Positions 35,290-45,357 of a stretch of DNA of 64,000 bases are shown in pieces. A program made the position numbers and the translations under genes. The DNA is taken from positions 24,369,919-24,433,918 of the forward strand of contig CM060953.1 of NCBI GenBank assembly GCA_030765055.1, given 5' to 3'. The DNA comes from Mantis religiosa (lineage: Eukaryota; Arthropoda; Insecta; Mantodea; Mantidae). Position 1 is the stretch's first letter; each line of letters starts with the position of its first letter. The notes beneath the pieces were generated by a model, which was not told the DNA's origin, searched no databases, and saw only the letters and a program-made list of their open reading frames with translations.

Positions 35290-35860
35290 ACCCGATATGC
35301 TGCTCTTGCAATGGGTACAGAATAGATGTCTTCGGATTATCTATACTGTATGCAGATGCTTTCCTGCGAGTCTAATCCATGAAGCCTCCTCTCTCCCCTA
35401 TGTGGAGGATGTGGTTAGGTGCCGGGCCAAGAAATGCTACGCAAGTGTACCTAACCATCAGAGCTCCTGGTTAGGTCTCAGGGAATATTGTCCCATTGAA
35501 TGCCGTCTAAAGTGGTATCAGCTTCCCCACATGGCTTGCAGGTATACCCGGTAACCCTAAACTTATTCTACCAACTCAAAATTATTCCCACCCAAGAATT
35601 GCCTAGATTATCCAAATTCAATCAATTTTCTTTTCTTTCCAAAATTTTACACCCAACAATGCACAACTAGCTGTTGCACCTGATATTCAACCATTGAGGA
35701 GCTTAGGCTGCCTCCCTTTTTTACACTAACCTAAATTCAAACTGCCATCCTGTAAAACCCATATTCCTGTCGTATGTGGTCAAGTCAGACAAGTACACGC
35801 ATGACACACCATGGGCTGTCCTTCAGCCAGCCAACATAATGATGACTGCACATGAAGTTA
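35290..35860 (+). pseudogene. LINE reverse transcriptase C-terminal relic (jockey/I-like)
   Basis: The frame from 35297 gives LQWVQNRCLRIIYTVCR, PASLIHEASSLPYVEDVV and a Pro/Trp-rich end. This matches the conserved post-RT region (LQ-QN-LRII-G---, then a helix on short peptides of the type IPY) of jockey/CR1-like LINEs. It is open for about 85 codons, then broken. No RT catalytic motifs remain. Confidence 0.6.
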
Positions 35861-36028
35861 TTCTGGAAATGTTCCTATCTAAACCTTTTCAAGAAATGTA
35901 ATGCACTGTTTTCATTGACATAACTTCTCCAATATTTTAATGAGTAATATTTCTGGGTTTTTGAATATTCCTTACACAGAGACACAAGAGTTGAGTACAT
36001 TTACCTTCACCTGTAGCAATAACAGTGC
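35861..36028. other. No gene recognised
   Basis: Short AT-rich spacer before the minisatellite. Confidence 0.4.
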
Positions 36029-36239
36029 CTGAAAACCCATAATGTGAAATTTTCTACCTCAATGTGCTTTCATGACAGAAGCTGAAAACCAATAATGTGA
36101 AATTTTCTAACTCTTGATGTGCTTTCATGACAGAAGCTGAAAACCAATAATGTGAAATTTTCTACCTCAATGTGCTTTCATGACAGAAGCTGAAAACCAA
36201 TAATGTGAAATTTTCTAACTCCTGATGTGCTTTCATGAC
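36029..36239 (+). repeat. Four-unit minisatellite with alternating subtypes
   Basis: Units start at 36029, 36082, 36137 and 36190 with CTGAAAACC. Units 1 and 3 (53 bp) contain CTACCTCAATG. Unit 2 (55 bp) contains CTAACTCTTGATG and unit 4 contains CTAACTCCTGATG. The A-B-A-B order indicates duplication of a dimer. Confidence 0.92.
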
Positions 36240-36942
36240 TCATTCCATCAACTTCTTTGCAAGTTCTGCAGTCAAGATTTTATTTTTACAGTTAATCATT
36301 CATATTTTTTGCAAAATTTCTGTATTATGATCAAACCCTAACAATCAGCAAGATCCTAATTTGTACCATGTATGTTTAATAATGCAACACAGTTCTCCGT
36401 TCACACCTTTCAGTAACTGAATTACCACAAAACATTGCTACTGTAGGGCTATATTTTATGTTCTTCTGTGTTCGTTTACTTTCCAGTTTTAGCAGCTTGA
36501 GATGATCTTAGTAATTACTACAACTACATTAACTGAATGTTCTGACTTTCTCTACAATTTCTTCTACTGAATGCACCCTCTAATCAAATCTACAATTTCT
36601 TACCTTCATATTTTTGTAAATCTTGGTTTACATCACCACATCATCTGTGTTTAGTCAACCCTTTAATCTAGATTTGAAAGGCTTCCATGTATATATTTTA
36701 ACTGTTCTCTCATCTGGCAGTATATTTAAGTGCCCAAACTACGAGGCCTGTTTTTTAAGTCAGTACCATTTTGGAATTAAAAAATGACATGCATAGATAT
36801 CACAGTAATTTTATTTTTACATGAAAGCCTGTACCTTATTCTACTTTTCTACATAATTTCCGTGAATATTGAGACACTTGTCATATCGTGGCATCAGTTT
36901 TTGAATAACCTCCTCATAAAATTCTGCCGCCTGACATGTTAA

Positions 36943-38382
36943 CCGCTTCGCTGATGGCCATTTAAACCCTTCAGGGGCCGGAAACGGATACTCAATAAAC
37001 AGAGCAGGACATTTAAATTGTTAAATGCTGTAAAAATGCATCATAAATACAATTCCGTATCTTCCGTATTTATTAAGTTATTTAAACGAAACAAAAACTG
37101 GTTTAAAACTCATTAAAGGCAGTATAAATCTACAGTAACAATAAAGTAGAGACTACATTAATAAATTGTTGAAATTTCACTACTTTGTTTCACTGTAGCA
37201 AAAGCCATTCTTTGTGCCGAACGCGCCTAATATGTGAATCATTTTGTTTTGTGTGTATACGAGCCATAGTATGTATGTATAGCTACGCAAGAAACTTCTC
37301 AGGTTCAAGTTTAGTTTATTTATGCTATGCCAAGCGATAATATGACGAGAATATGTTGCGTCACACGCTCACACACTGGAATGAAAACTCTCTGTCAGCA
37401 TCTGTTATTACAGTGTTTCTCAACCAAGGTTTCTAGTAGCCTTATGCAGCAGTTTTCGCTCTGTATTTCAGATATTTATACTCTGTCTGTGTTCAGAGTG
37501 ATTACTTGTAGCTATCAAGAGCTAAATGTATGGTACATTTGAAATTGTTAAATTTCAATGTTAACCATGGCTTATCCCCGTAATGTAGCAAATAAATTAG
37601 CTTGGGTATGATGTGTACAGGCTTCTGATATTACTGTAGAAAATCAGGAAGATTTGTTGTACGATTATGAAGGAGATCTTTAGGACATACGTAGCAGTGA
37701 CGTGTACTGGTTTACAGCTGGCATGTTAGCTACTCCATTGTTTGGGGAAATGGCGGGTCAAATATGGGTGATACGGATCAGCTATTACCAGCTATCCCTC
37801 TTTACGGAAAACAGTTAAATGGTAAAAAAAAAAAAAAGGATTTTTATACCACTGGATGTAATTATGCACAGTTGTTTAGTAATTTTCAGAGCTGTAAAAG
37901 ACATTCATCTAGCTGTACTTGCGCGTATAAAGAGCTCGTAACCTAATTGAGTATTATAATAATCCGAGGCCTCTTTATACTAGGGGGTAGCAAAATTCAC
38001 CACATCATCCCTCATACTTGAGAGGAAACACTTTCCTAAAAGTATACCACCCACACCCAAAAAACTTGTAACCATTTCGAAAATGTGTAGTGTGTTGCGA
38101 AAAAGAAGTTCGCAAGGAAACCAATATTATTTGGTGTGAATCTGCAGATGTGCCCTTGGGTGTTTATCCAGGTTTGGAGGTGTACAATTCAAAAAGAAAC
38201 CTTTAAGGATACGTTTACATTCCTTATAGAACTAATTTAAATTTATTGTAAAACAGCAAGATTAAAATAATTGGCGTTAAATGAGCATTAAATGCATGTA
38301 TGCGCAGGACGTCTATACACGTCCATATCGGTTTGGGGAACTTTAACTTGGACGTCATATGACGTCCATATCGGTGAAAGGG
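36943..38382 (+). mobile_element. piggyBac-like transposon, internally decayed
   Basis: TTAA occurs exactly at both borders (36939-36942 and 38383-38386). The ends are imperfect inverted repeats, CCGCTTCGCTGATGG on the left and, reverse-complemented, CCCTTTCACCGATATGG on the right, with a GACGTCATATGACGTC palindrome just inside the right end. The interior holds remnants of a piggyBac transposase on the plus strand. Confidence 0.9.
37560..38206 (+). pseudogene. piggyBac-like transposase remnant with C-terminal Cys-rich domain
   Basis: The 3' part reads in one frame from 38081 to a stop at 38206: KCVVCCEKEVRKET, then WCESADVPLGV and a terminal NSKRNL. This matches the RING-like Cys-rich tail of piggyBac transposases (KC-VC----RKET---C--C), with several Cys already lost. 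Scattered open pieces upstream (37568 onward, MAYPRNVANKLAWV) have stops. The DDD catalytic core is not recognisable, so the copy is non-autonomous. Confidence 0.7.
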
Positions 38383-40206
38383 TTAACCACTGTATCACAA
38401 CTGTTTTGACCTTATCATCTTGAAGATGCTGACTGCCTAGATGTTTCTTCAAGTGCAGGAACAAATGGCAGTCAGGGCTGTATGGAGGATGATCTAGAGT
38501 TTCCCATTGAAAAGATTTGATGAGATCTTTGGTCAGATTAGCCACATGTGGACGGGCATTGTCATGTAGCAAAACAATACCCTTACTCAACTTGCCACGT
38601 CTTTTGTTCTGGATTGCACAGAGCAGATTCTCCAATGTCTCACAATAAGACGCTGCATTGATTGTCTCATTACAAGGCAGAAACTCCACTAGCAATACTC
38701 CTTTTCTGTCCCAAAAAACTGCACATGATTTTCCGGGCAGAAATTGTTTGCTTAAACTTCACTTTCGTGGGTGATGATGAATGTCGCCATTCCATGGATT
38801 GTTTCGATTCTGGTGTGATGTAGGCCACCCATGTTTCGTCACCTGTAACAATTTGGTCTAAAAAATCTTCGCCTTCATTGTGGTACTGCTCAAGGAAAGT
38901 CAATGCACTGCCTAAACGTTGGGTTTTGTGCAAATCCGTCAACATTTTCGGAACCCAACGTGAACACAATTTCCAGTACTTCAAGTTCTCGGTCACAATG
39001 CGATACAAAACACTACGAAAATAGTGAGGAAAATAGTCGCACAATGATGAAATTGTAAAGCGTCTATTTTCTCTCACCTTTTTGTCCACTTTCTGGACCA
39101 AATCCTCAGTAACCACCGAAGGACGACCACTCCGTTCTTCATCATGCACATTTGTGCAGCCATCTTTATATGCTCTCACCCATTTCCTTACCATTCCATC
39201 ACTCAATGTTTTGTCCGTAAACTTCACAGATCACACAATGAATATCGTTTGGTTTTACGCCTTTAGCACTAAGAAATCGTATAACAGCCCGTAGTTCACA
39301 ATTGGTGGCACTCACGATTGTCGGGGGCATCTTAAACACTCAGTAACCAACATATACAATGAAGAATCAGACTGTAATGGCGTCAGTGCGTAGACAAGAG
39401 ATGTAGGTAACCAGTGCGCATGCGCGGAACGCCGACCGCAGTGCTGCGGCGGCAGAATTGCAAAACGGTACTGACTTAAAAAACGTGCCTCGTACATAAG
39501 TTTCTGACCCGTAATGAAACTGTTCTTTTATTCTTTTATATAACTTCATTTGTACTATGCCCTCTAATGTCCTCTATCTCTGATTGGTCCAAAAAATATT
39601 AAAATCATTCTTTCAAATATTAGTATTTTTTGCTGTTATGGTTCATTAAGCACCATGTTTCAGAGCCATATGTGACTTTGGGTCTTATGATTGCATTGAA
39701 CACTTAATATTGCACTTTCACATCAAAGCTATTGTGGTTATTTATTGCTAAATCTTCCTACTAGTTTGATCCTTTGGAACATTACAGAAATTTTGTCTTT
39801 TCCATATTAATAAAGATTTTCTTTTAACTTTTGCAATATTCCTATTGCTGCCTTTTTCATCCCACTAATAACAAAACACATCTGCATAGGCTATGCATTG
39901 TTCTAACTTGCATACTATGTTACCTCTCAAATATAGCTTATTTAACATTGAATCTATTATAACATTAATGACCAATTTCAACAACAGATGTTAAAATCGA
40001 TGTTAACAAATGTAACGTAACAATTGTAACAGCACTAACAAAACTGTTAAATTTCTTGCATTTCACCAACCTGTTTTCTGAAAATGTTAACAAACATGTG
40101 CTAATGCCAAGAGACTTGTAAATATTGCAGCTACAGAAGGCGATGGATGAGTGTTATTTTCTGAACGTACTGCACAAAACAAAATTGTAGACGAAAATAT
40201 GAGACA

Positions 40207-40434
40207 AAATTCTCATCCATGGAGAAAGAATTGTTAACTGAATTGGTAACATAGTATAAGGATATCATGGAAAATAAGAGGATGGATGCGGTGAATGTAA
40301 AAGAGAAAGATGTCACGTGGGAAAAAACTGGAAACAAATTTAATTCAAATGCATGTGTTACTATTAGAAGCACAAAACAACTTTGCCAGCATTACATAAA
40401 TTTAAAATGCAGTGTGAAGGACAACTGGAACTGA
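40207..40434 (+). pseudogene. Myb/SANT-like (zeste-type) DNA-binding domain, one internal stop
   Basis: A single frame reads FSSMEKELLTELVT, a TAG stop, YKDIMENKRMDAVNVKEKDV, TWEKTGNKFNSN and then TKQLCQHYINLKC. The spacing of Trp/aromatic and Leu residues matches the Myb/SANT-like domain that Harbinger elements encode as a partner of their transposase, needed for nuclear import and end binding. One stop codon and the short length make it inactive. Confidence 0.75.
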
Positions 40435-40835
40435 CTTGGAAGTTTCAAGACAGGGGGTGGACAGTGTATTATCCACATAATTCAGTGAATTATAAAATCA
40501 CAGTTATTAATACTTGAGGCAAAGGCGAGATCGGCATATTCCTTTCAATGCACGTTGTAACCTCTCTTGTACTTCCGCAGTTACCTTCAAAGCAAATTGT
40601 TTCGGCAGTCTATACCTCTGTAGAAAATTTTCTTCTGATAGATCCTCAAAATAATTTCTCCTCATGGGCTGTACCCTATTACGAATGCCATTTAGATGAT
40701 CTTAAATATAGCAAATTGACATCAAACGCTGCGTTCACGTCCACCATCTTGACTATTTACAATTGTTAAGGACTTAACAGAAGGTTGGCTTTGTTAGTTT
40801 AACAAAAGATTTAACAGAGTGTTAAGTTAACACTT

Positions 40836-41052
40836 ACTAAAATTAGGCAAATGAGTCATTCTGGTATATACTTTCCTCCACTTACAAGTTTTTCATTAAA
40901 AAACTTTTAAGTGGACAAAAGTATAATACAAGATTCTCATTCGCCTAATTTTAGTAACAATGGCACTCCACTTTCTGAAATTTCATTAAAAAACTTGTAA
41001 GTGGAGAAAAGTATATACAAGATTGACTCATTCGTCTAATTTTAGTAACAAT
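40836..41052. repeat. Hairpin repeat with duplicated right arm
   Basis: The arm TTACTAAAATTAGGCAAATG (from 40836) pairs with CATTCGCCTAATTTTAGTAA ending near 40960. AAGTTTTTCATTAAAAAACTT lies at the centre. A second, partial copy of the right arm follows to about 41052. It lies inside the Harbinger-like element. Confidence 0.8.
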
Positions 41053-41299
41053 GGCACTCCTTTCTGAAATACTACTTTTTATTCTATATAAGTGAACACT
41101 TGTTGGTGAAATGCAATTTTTGTTATAACTATTGCTAAACTTGTGTTAAGTTTTAACATCTGTTGGTGAAATCGGACATAATGTGGCAAACAGGTATCTC
41201 CTTGTTTCCCTGCTTCAAAATTTAATGTTCACTCCAATTATTTATTTTCACCCTTGTCACATTGTTAACTGGAGATAACACAAATGTATTTATAATGGA

Positions 41300-42040
41300 G
41301 AGAAAAAGAAAATGACTCCAGTTCACAAATGCAATGCAAAACTCAAAGAGTGGAAGGCAGATGCCACAGAATAAATGAAAGCCAAGCACTGATAGGATTG
41401 TTGGCAAGAGGCTATCTCTGGGGCTTGAAAAACAAGTGGAAAACGTTGCCCACTCTACCATCAGCCGAGTGGTGTAGCTGTATGAGAATTTCCGAACTTT
41501 ATAGCTCATTTATTACTCTGTTAAAAAATTATACAAATTAAAACGTCTAAATAAACAATAAAATGATGCTACTACTGAAAATTGAATCCTTGCTAATTTG
41601 GCACTCAGCTACAAATGCCAAGGTCATGGGTTCAAATCTAGCCCAGACTTGATAGTTAAGAGTGCTTGAAAGTGCTAACCCTATGGTAGTAGATTTACTA
41701 GCATGTAAAACAATTCTTACAGCATGAAATTGCAGCACATCAGTAATATGATCCTGGTAATTCACAGCATTGTTAATATTTATTTTCTCTCACTATCATG
41801 AGACCAGTAAGAACACGTAACTAATTCATTTTGGCAAATCGAATACAGGGGTACAAGTATAGGTATTGGAGGTAGCTGGTTAGTGGATGGTCACGCAATG
41901 ACAATTGCCTGGAATGTAAGTCATCTACTTTTTGTTCAAACAGTTGAAAGGACTCAACATCCACTAGACAATGTAAAATGAGAAGCAGCTTAGATAGGGA
42001 ACGTAATAGTAAAAACTTGCTTCTTTAAAACAACAATTCC
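41300..42040. other. No gene recognised
   Basis: No supportable feature. Open frames on both strands near 41330-41540 are short and lack motifs. Confidence 0.4.
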
Positions 42041-42045
42041 AAATG

Positions 42046-42200
42046 GCACGCCTCGTAGCTCAACCAGTGGAGCATCTGTCTGCTGTGTGAGGGGTCCCAG
42101 GTTCAATTCCCAACTGGGAGGTAGAGATTTTTCTCCAACCAAGATGATTCCCCATCATCCCCAGAGTTTGGAAGTATGAATGAGAGAGCAAATGTGTGCG
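42046..42200 (+). mobile_element. tRNA-derived SINE, family 4
   Basis: The sequence CGCCTCGTAGCTCAACCAGT gives an A-box-like region, and CCCAGGTTCAATTCCCAACT provides a strong B-box and T-arm-like stem. An unrelated body of about 70 bp follows. I see a single copy in this window. Confidence 0.6.
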
Positions 42201-42534
42201 TGATATAATGATTAAAAATACAAAGTACTTGCAACCAAACATTTACAAGTTAATACCATTGCCAATAGATATGTTCCGATATAACCATTGCAGTTAAAGG
42301 GGGGTATAAATGGGTAGGGGGGGGCCAAAAAATCTAAATATCACATTCATATTGCTGAGTAATTAATTCCTCAAATAGCAAAATTGTGGAAATGAATGAT
42401 TTACCCCCATTTGAAATAGAAAAATACATATTCCTTGAATACTCCCCCCCCCCCCCAAAAAAAAAACTCCATTGCTACTACTTATAGAAATAAGTGAGAG
42501 TATCAGTACTTTTAAGGTTCTTTAACTCAACTTG
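42201..42534. other. No gene recognised
   Basis: Contains short G and C homopolymer runs (near 42300-42325 and 42446-42458) and AT-rich sequence. Nothing else seen. Confidence 0.4.
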
Positions 42535-42539
42535 AGCCT

Positions 42540-42690
42540 TCAAGGTTGATAATTGATGCAATGGCTTCTGAAACTGCTCCCTCAGTAATATAAAAAGTGA
42601 CAAAGTGTTAAAAATCGATCACAAATAATTTTTTCAATTAATTTTGACTACACTGTTACTAAATTCCTCCAGGCACATATAATAGAATAA
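42540..42690 (+). repeat. Penelope-type terminal module (dispersed repeat)
   Basis: The layout GGCTTCTGAAAC, then a CCTCAGTAATATAAAAAGTG-like block, then TGTTACTAAATTCCTCCAGG, recurs at 46810, 48520 and 58560. It resembles the 3' end of the Penelope-like element at 43067 in the order of its parts (a stem ending in GAAAC, an A-rich stretch, then an AGTGTT-TTAAT---ACT block). Confidence 0.5.
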
Positions 42691-43158
42691 ATTATTTTGT
42701 CTTAAAAAAACTGTAGGAAAATTATAATTTTCTTCTTCTTTATTAAATGGTTTTGAATGAAAGTCCCAGAGATTTTTTTATAGATAAATCATCCTGTGAC
42801 TTCTTGGGGGCATTTCCATTAAAGAAATGATTTACTCTTATGTGCTTCTGGTAATTCAAAGATTTCTCAAATCAGATTGAAATGCAAGATTTCAGGTGAT
42901 GCCCTTTCTCTATTAATAGCAATAATTTCTATTTAATAGTTGCTTCCACCATTGGCCATGTAATGTGCTTCTTTATGGACTTACTTCTTTCAAGTGTAAA
43001 GCCATTTTTGCACATATCATACAAGATAACCTGTGATGATGTAACAAATATGACTTGCTTTAGCTTGCAATTCCTTTCTTGGAAGTGTTGAAAACAGTGT
43101 TGTTATGATAAATTAACTTTAAAGAAAGTCGATTAAAGACACTAGACAATACTTACTT

Positions 43159-43734
43159 TTAAATTTTTACGGAACATGTTTCTGAGGCTTTGCCTCTATC
43201 ATCAGCCGGCTCTCGACTGGTTCTCGTTGGTGTAGCTGACGATATTTTGTCACAGGTCTCCTCTGGTGGCGGTTCAAGGAACTTGCTGAACAAATCTTTC
43301 TGGGGGATGTCGAAATTGAGTACCTTGTTCCTATTTTTTGAAATGAAGATTTGTTCCCATGTGGATAGTTCTTGTTTTCCTGATGTATGTTTTAGTTGTT
43401 TTGGTTCTGGATTTATGTTGTGGTTTTTTTCCCAAAAATGTGTGGCAACTGCTGATTTTTCTAATTGTTTGTATTTTATGTTTCTAAAGTGTTCCTTTGC
43501 TCTTGTTTCTAAATTTCTTTTTGTTTTTCCAATATAAATTTGACTACAGTCATTGCATTCAATTTGATATATACCAGATTTTTTGTTAGATGGAATGGCA
43601 TCTTTGATGTTTGAGCAAATTAGGCTTTTTAAGGAGAAATGGTTGACTGGTGCTAGTTGAATATTTTGTTTTTTGAAGACTTTTTTGAATTTATCATAGG
43701 CCCATGGATGGTAAGTGAATTTTTTGAAAATCAT
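43159..43734 (-). pseudogene. Penelope-like GIY-YIG endonuclease segment
   Basis: The 191-residue frame holds SGIYQIECNDCSQIYIGKTKR (GIY near residue 60, YIG near 73), then TRAKEHFRNI and a HFWEKNHNIN block, which is the GIY-YIG nuclease fold that nicks target DNA. The C-terminal residues run across the hammerhead-like CTGATGA/GAAAC region. Two frame changes (an A8 run near 43835, and about 43745) separate it from the RT, so the fused RT-EN protein cannot be made. Confidence 0.9.
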
Positions 43735-43826
43735 TAGTTTCTGTAGCTGAGAGGGTTGTGGTTTCCTTTAGTAGCTTCTTCTTTTTTGCTAAGTTCACTT
43801 TTTTGTCCACTAATGATTTGGGAAAG

Positions 43827-44790
43827 TTATTTTTTTTGTGCTATTTCAATTATTTTGTTGTATTCTGTTTTGTATTCTTCTGCTGTGAGAGGGATGTTTA
43901 CCAGTCTGTGTGCTAAACTATTGAAGATTGCCTGTTTGTGGGATCTTGGGTTGTAGCCATTAGCTTTTATGTAGTTGTCTGTCTGTGTTGGTTTTCTGTA
44001 AATGCCAAAGTTTAGTCTGTTTTTATTCCTCATTATTTTTAGATCCAAAAATGGTAAATGCTCATCTTTTTCTATTTCTACAGTGAATTTGATGCTTTTT
44101 TCTTGCATATTTAAAAGTTTTGGTGCATCACTGATGTGTTTTTTTGGTACTATTGCAAAGATGTCATCTACATATCGTTGCCAGAGTTTGAACATCCAAG
44201 GGAAACCTTTATTGATCCTTATTTCTAATGCACTCATGTACAGATCGGCCAGGAAGGGTGATAAGGGGTTGCCCATTGCTAACCCTGAAGTTTGGTGATA
44301 ATATTTTGTTTGAAACTGGAAGAAATTTTGTTCTATGCATAATTTCGTTAGTTCGATGTAGTCTGAAATTTCAGGTGATGGCATTCCAAGTGATTTGAGC
44401 CATTTTTCTATCAACGGTGGGAGTTGATTAACTGGTATGCTGGGAAACAGTGATTTAACATCAAACGAGACTAGTGTGTCCTCTTCTTTTAGTTCAGTAT
44501 CCTTAATGTGTTCTATAAGTTCATAGGTGTTTTTGATGCTTAGGCTGCCGAATTTTGGAAATGAGTTGAATTTGTTTGTTAGCCACTTTGCAAGTTTGTA
44601 TGTTGGTGAATTTATACTGCTAACTATAGGTCTCATTGTTATGGATGGTTTGTGTATTTTGGGTAAGCCATGAAGTCTAGGTAAGGTTGGGTTATCCGGT
44701 TTAACTGCATATTTGTTTCGTATTATGCTTGATTTTGCTATTGTTTTTTCAAATGACTGTATGCAAGTTTTTAGAGGATTAAAAAACCTA
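43827..44790 (-). pseudogene. Penelope-like reverse transcriptase, N-truncated
   Basis: The frame reads RLHGLPKIHKPSITMRPIVS near residues 51-70, motif A SFDVKSLFPSIP near 121-132, motif B GLAMGNPLSPFLADLYM near 182-198, and motif C YVDD near 219-222, followed by LPFLDLKI. These are Penelope RT signatures, related to telomerase RT. The first dozen residues come from the inverted copy, showing that the gene lost its N-terminal part at the junction near 44780-44790. It ends early at an A-run frameshift. Confidence 0.9.
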
Positions 44791-45291
44791 AATTGCTCAA
44801 ACATCAAAGATGCCATTCCATCTAACAAAAAATCTGTTATATATCAAATTGAATGCAATGACTGTAGTCAAATTTTATATTGGAAAAACAAAAAGAAATT
44901 TAGAAACAAGAGCAAAGGAACACTTTAGAAACATAAAATATAAACAATTAGAAAAATCAGCAGTTGCCACACATTTTTGGGAAAAAAACCACAACATAAA
45001 TCCAGAACCAAAACTCCTAAAACATACATCAGGAAAACAAGAACTATCCACATGGGAACAAATCTTCATTTCAAAAAATAGGAACAAAGTATTCAATTTC
45101 GACATCCCCCAGAAAGATTTGTTCAGCAAGTTCCTTGAAGAGGAGACCTGTGACAAAATATCGTCAGCTACACCAACGAGAACCAGTCGAGAGCCGGCTG
45201 ATGATAGAGGCAAAGCCTCAGAAACATGTTCCGGAAAAATTTAAAAGTAAGTGTTGTCTAGCGTCTTTAATCGACTTTCTTTAAAGTTAAT
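44779..45291 (+). pseudogene. Inverted copy of the Penelope-like endonuclease and 3' end
   Basis: Reading on the plus strand, the same GIY-YIG sequence (with a frame change near 44870) and the same 3' terminal sequence are present, ending at AAAGTTAAT beside the target duplication. Compared with the minus-strand copy it lacks four codons (EPPP) and differs by a few substitutions. The arms are about 510 bp and could form a long foldback. Confidence 0.9.
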
Positions 45292-45357
45292 TTGCTTTAG
45301 CTTACTGTATCGTTCTCCTACCTAAGTTAACATGCCTGAATATGTAACTAAAGTTTA

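Larger units (their letters stand above)
36841..39330 (-). pseudogene. mariner (DD34D-type) transposase, multiply disrupted
   Basis: The protein starts MPPTIVSATNCELRAVIRFL at 39330, then shows MVRKWVRAYKDG, the AT-hook-like GRPS, VTGDETWV (first Asp) and HDNARPH (second Asp). It ends in AAEFYEEVIQKL and NIHGNYVEK before a stop at 36841. Frameshifts occur near 39240 and 38710. The block that should contain the third catalytic Asp has lost about five codons, and the sequence passes directly from YSPD to CHLFLHL. The piggyBac-like element interrupts the reading at the QWL codons. The gene is dead by several independent lesions. Confidence 0.92.
36742..39492 (-). mobile_element. mariner element interrupted by a piggyBac-like insertion
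   Basis: The inverted repeats CGAGGCCTGTTTTTTAAG (36742 on) and, reverse-complemented from the right, CGAGGCACGTTTTTTAAG lie between TA dinucleotides (36740-36741 and 39493-39494). Removing the 1.44-kb insertion leaves about 1.3 kb, the usual mariner size. Confidence 0.92.
39969..41178 (+). mobile_element. PIF/Harbinger-like element
   Basis: TAA flanks both ends (39966-39968 and 41179-41181), matching the 3-bp TWA duplication of Harbinger elements. The ends are TGACCAATTTCAACAACAG and, reverse-complemented, TGTCCGATTTCACCAACAG, with the similarity extending through GATGTTAAAA. It is 1210 bp long with a decayed Myb-like gene and a hairpin inside. No DDE transposase frame is visible. Confidence 0.82.
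39545..41290 (-). pseudogene. RTE-like LINE RT relic, interrupted by a Harbinger-like element
   Basis: Minus-strand reading from 41290 gives RVKINNWSEH, KQGN (motif B-like) and VCH. It resumes on the other side of the insertion with INVIIDSMLNKLYLRGNIV and CIAYAD (decayed YADD, motif C), then after further frame changes IIRPKVTYGSETW and FGPI. This is the order of RTE-type LINE RTs (KQGD, LRGNI, AYADD, YGSETW). It carries many stops. Confidence 0.75.
43067..45291 (-). mobile_element. Penelope-like element A with inverted 3'-end copy
   Basis: The 12-bp direct repeat TTGCTTTAGCTT (43055-43066 and 45292-45303) brackets a 2225-bp insertion. Reading on the minus strand it comprises an RT lacking its N-terminus and a GIY-YIG endonuclease with the 3' UTR. 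At its 5' end, in the opposite orientation, is a second copy of the endonuclease and 3' end (44779-45291). An inverted or tandem terminal fragment at the head is a known property of Penelope-like elements. Confidence 0.9.

Noticed and set aside
35297..35554. A host gene exon (85 codons, Cys/Trp-rich)
   Set aside because: LQWVQNRCLRII and the downstream pattern fit the C-terminal region of LINE RTs, and no splice sites bound it.
43190..44298. Plus-strand frames opposite the Penelope-like RT and endonuclease
   Set aside because: They are shadows of the minus-strand genes and contain no domains of their own.
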